Source: Diploscapter coronatus (lineage: Eukaryota > Nematoda > Chromadorea > Rhabditida > Rhabditidae). From it: 64,000 nucleotides of DNA. The stretch is taken from positions 64,867,249 through 64,931,248 of the forward strand of contig OZ038423.1 of the NCBI GenBank assembly GCA_964036155.1, in the 5' to 3' direction. The notes under the pieces are model-generated. The model saw only the letters and a list, made by a program, of their open reading frames with translations. It ran no database searches and had not been told where the DNA came from. Position 1 is the stretch's first letter, and the number at the start of each line of letters is the position of its first letter. Positions 61,225 through 64,000 of this stretch are shown here, piece by piece. Made by a program: the position numbers and the translations under genes.

Positions 61225-63983
61225 ATGGACATCCCATTTAAGGAATGGCTGAAGCAGCGAGAACAGAGGACAGGTGACGACGGTCAGTGCTTTTGGCAAA
61301 TTAACACTTATTGAAAATTGAATAGAAATTAGCCTACAATTGCTGGATGCTAATTTTTGATTTGATTTTTTTCCCAATTTTTTGATTTTGCAAATAATTG
61401 AAGAACTGCATCGACGATTTTTGGCTAATTCAGTTGTTTACGAACAAGATATGTTGTAGGAAAGCATATTTTATTTTTTCTCGTCATGAAATCAGATTTT
61501 TGAATTTTCACACCCGCGGGTGCTCTCATGAACGAGATAGCATGTCTTATAGAGGAGAAAAGAAAATGACTTCTTCCTGTCTCTCGAAGAGACGTACTAT
61601 TTCGTCCATGCGGACATCCCCGGGTGTGCAAATTTCTAAGTCTTCGTAAAATGAAAGATTAGGAATAAATTTCTATGAATTGCAGACAGCACTAAAAAAG
61701 AGAAGGCGAAATCGAGTGAAAAGATGAATGGAGGAGAAAAACAGGATGAACAGGAAGAAGAAAATGAAGAGGATGGAGAAGGAGAGGAAAAGGAAGAGCT
61801 GCAGGAGGTAAATGCAGGGAATAACAGTGTGCTCTCCAGACCGTGCAGTGGGTCCTTCACTCAACTCAATGCTCAGACCAGAAGGCGAGTCACACACAAC
61901 TACTTTTCAACCAATTTCAAACTATCTTCAAGAATTACAACTCATTCCACGATAAAGATTAGGGGAAGACAATCTAAACTATACTCGAAAGCTTAGCCAT
62001 ATACTTATTTTTCTCTCATCTTGTGCGACCTCTTCAACATTTTAAAATTCTAAGGACGGAGAAAATTTTGATAATGAAAATAACAGGCTTCCTGTATTTG
62101 TCACCAAATTTTAAGGTAGGGAGTGTAGGGCAGAGAAAATAGCTAGTGAAAAATACAAATTGTGATGGTGAATAGCTGGTGACAAGTACAGGAGGTCAAG
62201 ACAGCAGAATAGTCGTGATTATCTTCCCCTATGCAATTTATCCGATCCTTTTTCATTATTCATTCATCTTTACTTTCAGGCTGCATCGCCACCTCTACAA
62301 CCTGAAGAATGGATTGGGTCGCAGAGAGGATTTCGTCGATTTGTTCTCGCGCAAGCCGGCCGATGGGACTATCAAAAATGTTCGTGCAATTCCCAACAAA
62401 TCTTGACAGATTTTCTAAAGATTTTAAGAGCTGGAAGAATGAAAAATTTCAGGAATTTTTCCTGGACAAGGCAATCGTGTGCGAGATCATGGAATTGAAC
62501 ACGAGGTTCATTCCTTCCGGCCATCCTCCCTTCCATGTCAAGTTCTTCCTTCCCACTGCTCCCAAGGAACAGGCCTGGATCACGATCCCCTTCGGAGGGT
62601 GAGAATCGCTTCTATTTATGGCATTTTTACTCTATCGATCATCGCAGCGCTTTGGAGTTGTTCGGCGTCTTTTTTTCCGGAAAAAAATTGTTATAACTTT
62701 TCTATCTATGCATTATTTTGTAAATATTTCTTCATCAAAAGCTTTAAAAGACAAAGTGTATGTGGTTGCAGAGCGAATTTCCCCGACCTGCCAGGCGACT
62801 TCGCCATCGGCCAGCACTACAGCATGACTCTGCAGCAAGAGCTGCTTCCTTCAGACAGAGAAAATGTATGCGAAAATGTTTAATCATATTTATAGATGTT
62901 TATTTCCTTTACTCTTGCTATTAGTGGTGCCAGATTTTGAATTTTTCGAACCACGGCTAACCTCATGAAAAACAAAAAGTTGTCTTTTCGTGGGAAAACA
63001 ATTCTTTTTTCATCTCTTGAAATGGCATACTGTCTCTTTTTATGTGGTTCGCCACGATTCGAAAATTTCAAATTCTCTGGTATTTTTCAAGTGACATCAC
63101 ATTCTTATATGCTAAAAACATTTATTTATCGAAAAATGGAACTTTTCTTTTCAAAGGATTTCATAGATCAGAATTTATTGAATGTTTCTAAATTATCAAA
63201 TATCATAGCTCGAAATTCAGCTTCTACGCGCCAAAAATCATCTGAAGCCGTACAAATTCGAAGATCTCTACCAGAGGATCGAGGCCACGGACATTCGACC
63301 GAACGACATCTCCACATTCACGGTTGGACTTTCCAAAGCTCTAAAGAATTAAATCGGTGGAAATTAGATTGAATACGAATTTAGAAACTAGGCAAACGAT
63401 TATTTGCCTTATTCAACAAAGTGAATTTGATTAAGTTTTACAAATTTATGCCATTTATAAAATTTATTTGACGAAAAATATCTCTAGCTAAGATTAAGAT
63501 GCGCGAATTAAAAGAAAAATAGTAATGTAGTAAGGGCAACTGCTTAGAAATGAATGAATTTTCAGTCTGAAACTGAGGACCGCGACTATGTGGAGACGAT
63601 CCAGTTTGTGGACAGAGGCTGTCGTCGGATCCTCTCGCGAACTGAGGTCAACCTGGATGGAAGGCTCTTCGACATCATCAACTCCTCCAATGGAAACATC
63701 CTCGCCATGAGGGACGATCTGGTTCGTTTTCAAATTTCAATTTCTGTCATATTTAAAAAAAAAAAATTTGATCAAGAATTTTGAACTGTATAAGTTATAG
63801 CTCAAATCCATTTTTCTTTCTTTTTGAAGCTCAATTTTCTGCATTAAGCCTTAACAGAGCGTATTTGAAATTTTCTTCATATCACAACGAGAGATAATTT
63901 AATTTCAGTTGTTCAACAGCTTCCCGATGATCGAACGATTTCAGGAACAGCGAATGGAGGGCATAATTGAGCCACTTCCTAAT
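61225..63983 (+). CDS. Unrecognised protein, N-terminal 310 residues (runs off the window)
   Basis: Eight exons in one consistent frame: 61225-61282, 61686-61884, 62280-62379, 62453-62598, 62772-62865, 63221-63322, 63566-63721 and 63909-63983. A GTAAGA donor follows the last, so the gene continues past the window. The start gives MDIPFKEWLKQREQR. Exon 2 is a very acidic low-complexity segment (EEENEEDGEGEEKEE). From residue 85 the protein looks folded: LHRHLYNLKNGLGRREDFVD, FFLDKAIVCEIMELNTRF, PFHVKFFLP, then YVETIQFVDRGCRRILSRTE and NSFPMIERFQEQRMEGIIE. No TM segment or signal peptide is seen. The intron after exon 2 appears to use a GC donor (AG|GCGAGT); no GT donor in the needed phase is good. 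I do not recognise the family. Exon structure is well supported except the first exon. Confidence 0.7.
62086..62197. repeat. MITE, CTTCCTGTA family, copy 3
   Basis: A 112-bp element in intron 2 of the last gene. It begins GGCTTCCTGTATTTGTCACC, and its other end in reverse complement is GACCTCCTGTACTTGTCACC (17 of 20 positions), the best-preserved terminal inverted repeats of the family. The interior GGGAGTGTAGGG is shared with the copy at 32085. Confidence 0.65.
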
Positions 63984-64000
63984 GTAAGACACAGATTTTC

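Noticed and set aside
1..64000. CRISPR array, bacterial operon, phage or viral gene
   Set aside because: No regularly spaced repeats or prokaryotic gene layout; the genes have spliceosomal introns and animal families, and no polymerase, integrase or coat-like frame was seen.

Overview
The window is intron-rich nuclear DNA from a nematode. Evidence: a gene ending in GLGPRPLRFG, the FLP-21 neuropeptide of nematodes; many introns of only 40-60 nt with TTTCAG-type acceptors; and acceptor-like AGs just upstream of several start codons, as expected where leader RNAs are trans-spliced. Intron density looks higher than usual for Caenorhabditis, so a more intron-rich lineage seems likely; I cannot name the species. 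All gene models were built by hand from splice sites, reading phase and remembered family members; no search was run. Five models of recognised families (iRhom, Dispatched-like, striatin, UGT, ECM29) and flp-21 close without frame errors over 3 to 39 exons.

Layout. 1-3924: no supported gene. 3925-6886 (-): unrecognised 330-residue protein, head-to-head with 7160-16243 (+), an inactive-rhomboid (iRhom) gene of 28 exons. 16244-20350: no gene seen. 20351-21331 (+): flp-21. 22261-27454 (+): Dispatched/CHE-14-like 12-TM transporter of 22 exons. 27455-29403: no gene, with a strongly pyrimidine-rich stretch. 29404-35580 (+): striatin. 35581-38254: no gene. 38255-41507 (+): UDP-glycosyltransferase. 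42535 to about 45320 (-): candidate serpentine receptor, incompletely resolved. 46854-59716 (+): ECM29 proteasome adaptor of 39 exons. 61225 to the window end (+): N-terminal part of an unrecognised gene.

The genes do not form one pathway. iRhom (ER/secretory trafficking of membrane proteins), the Dispatched-like protein (release of lipid-anchored cargo or apical secretion), striatin (STRIPAK phosphatase scaffold), ECM29 (proteasome quality control) and the UGT (conjugation of small molecules) are housekeeping or developmental genes; flp-21 and the receptor are neuronal.

Points worth a second look: a GPSG motif in the iRhom, which keeps the serine that vertebrate iRhoms have lost; three predicted GC-AG introns; an alternative last exon in the UGT gene; several short transposon-like families (hAT-like MITEs with one near-perfect 8-bp target duplication, a second MITE family in three copies, a tRNA-derived SINE, a 139-bp foldback, and a 361-bp inverted-repeat element inside a Dispatched intron); and two genes I could not place in a family. 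I saw no CRISPR array, rRNA, intact transposase or viral gene.
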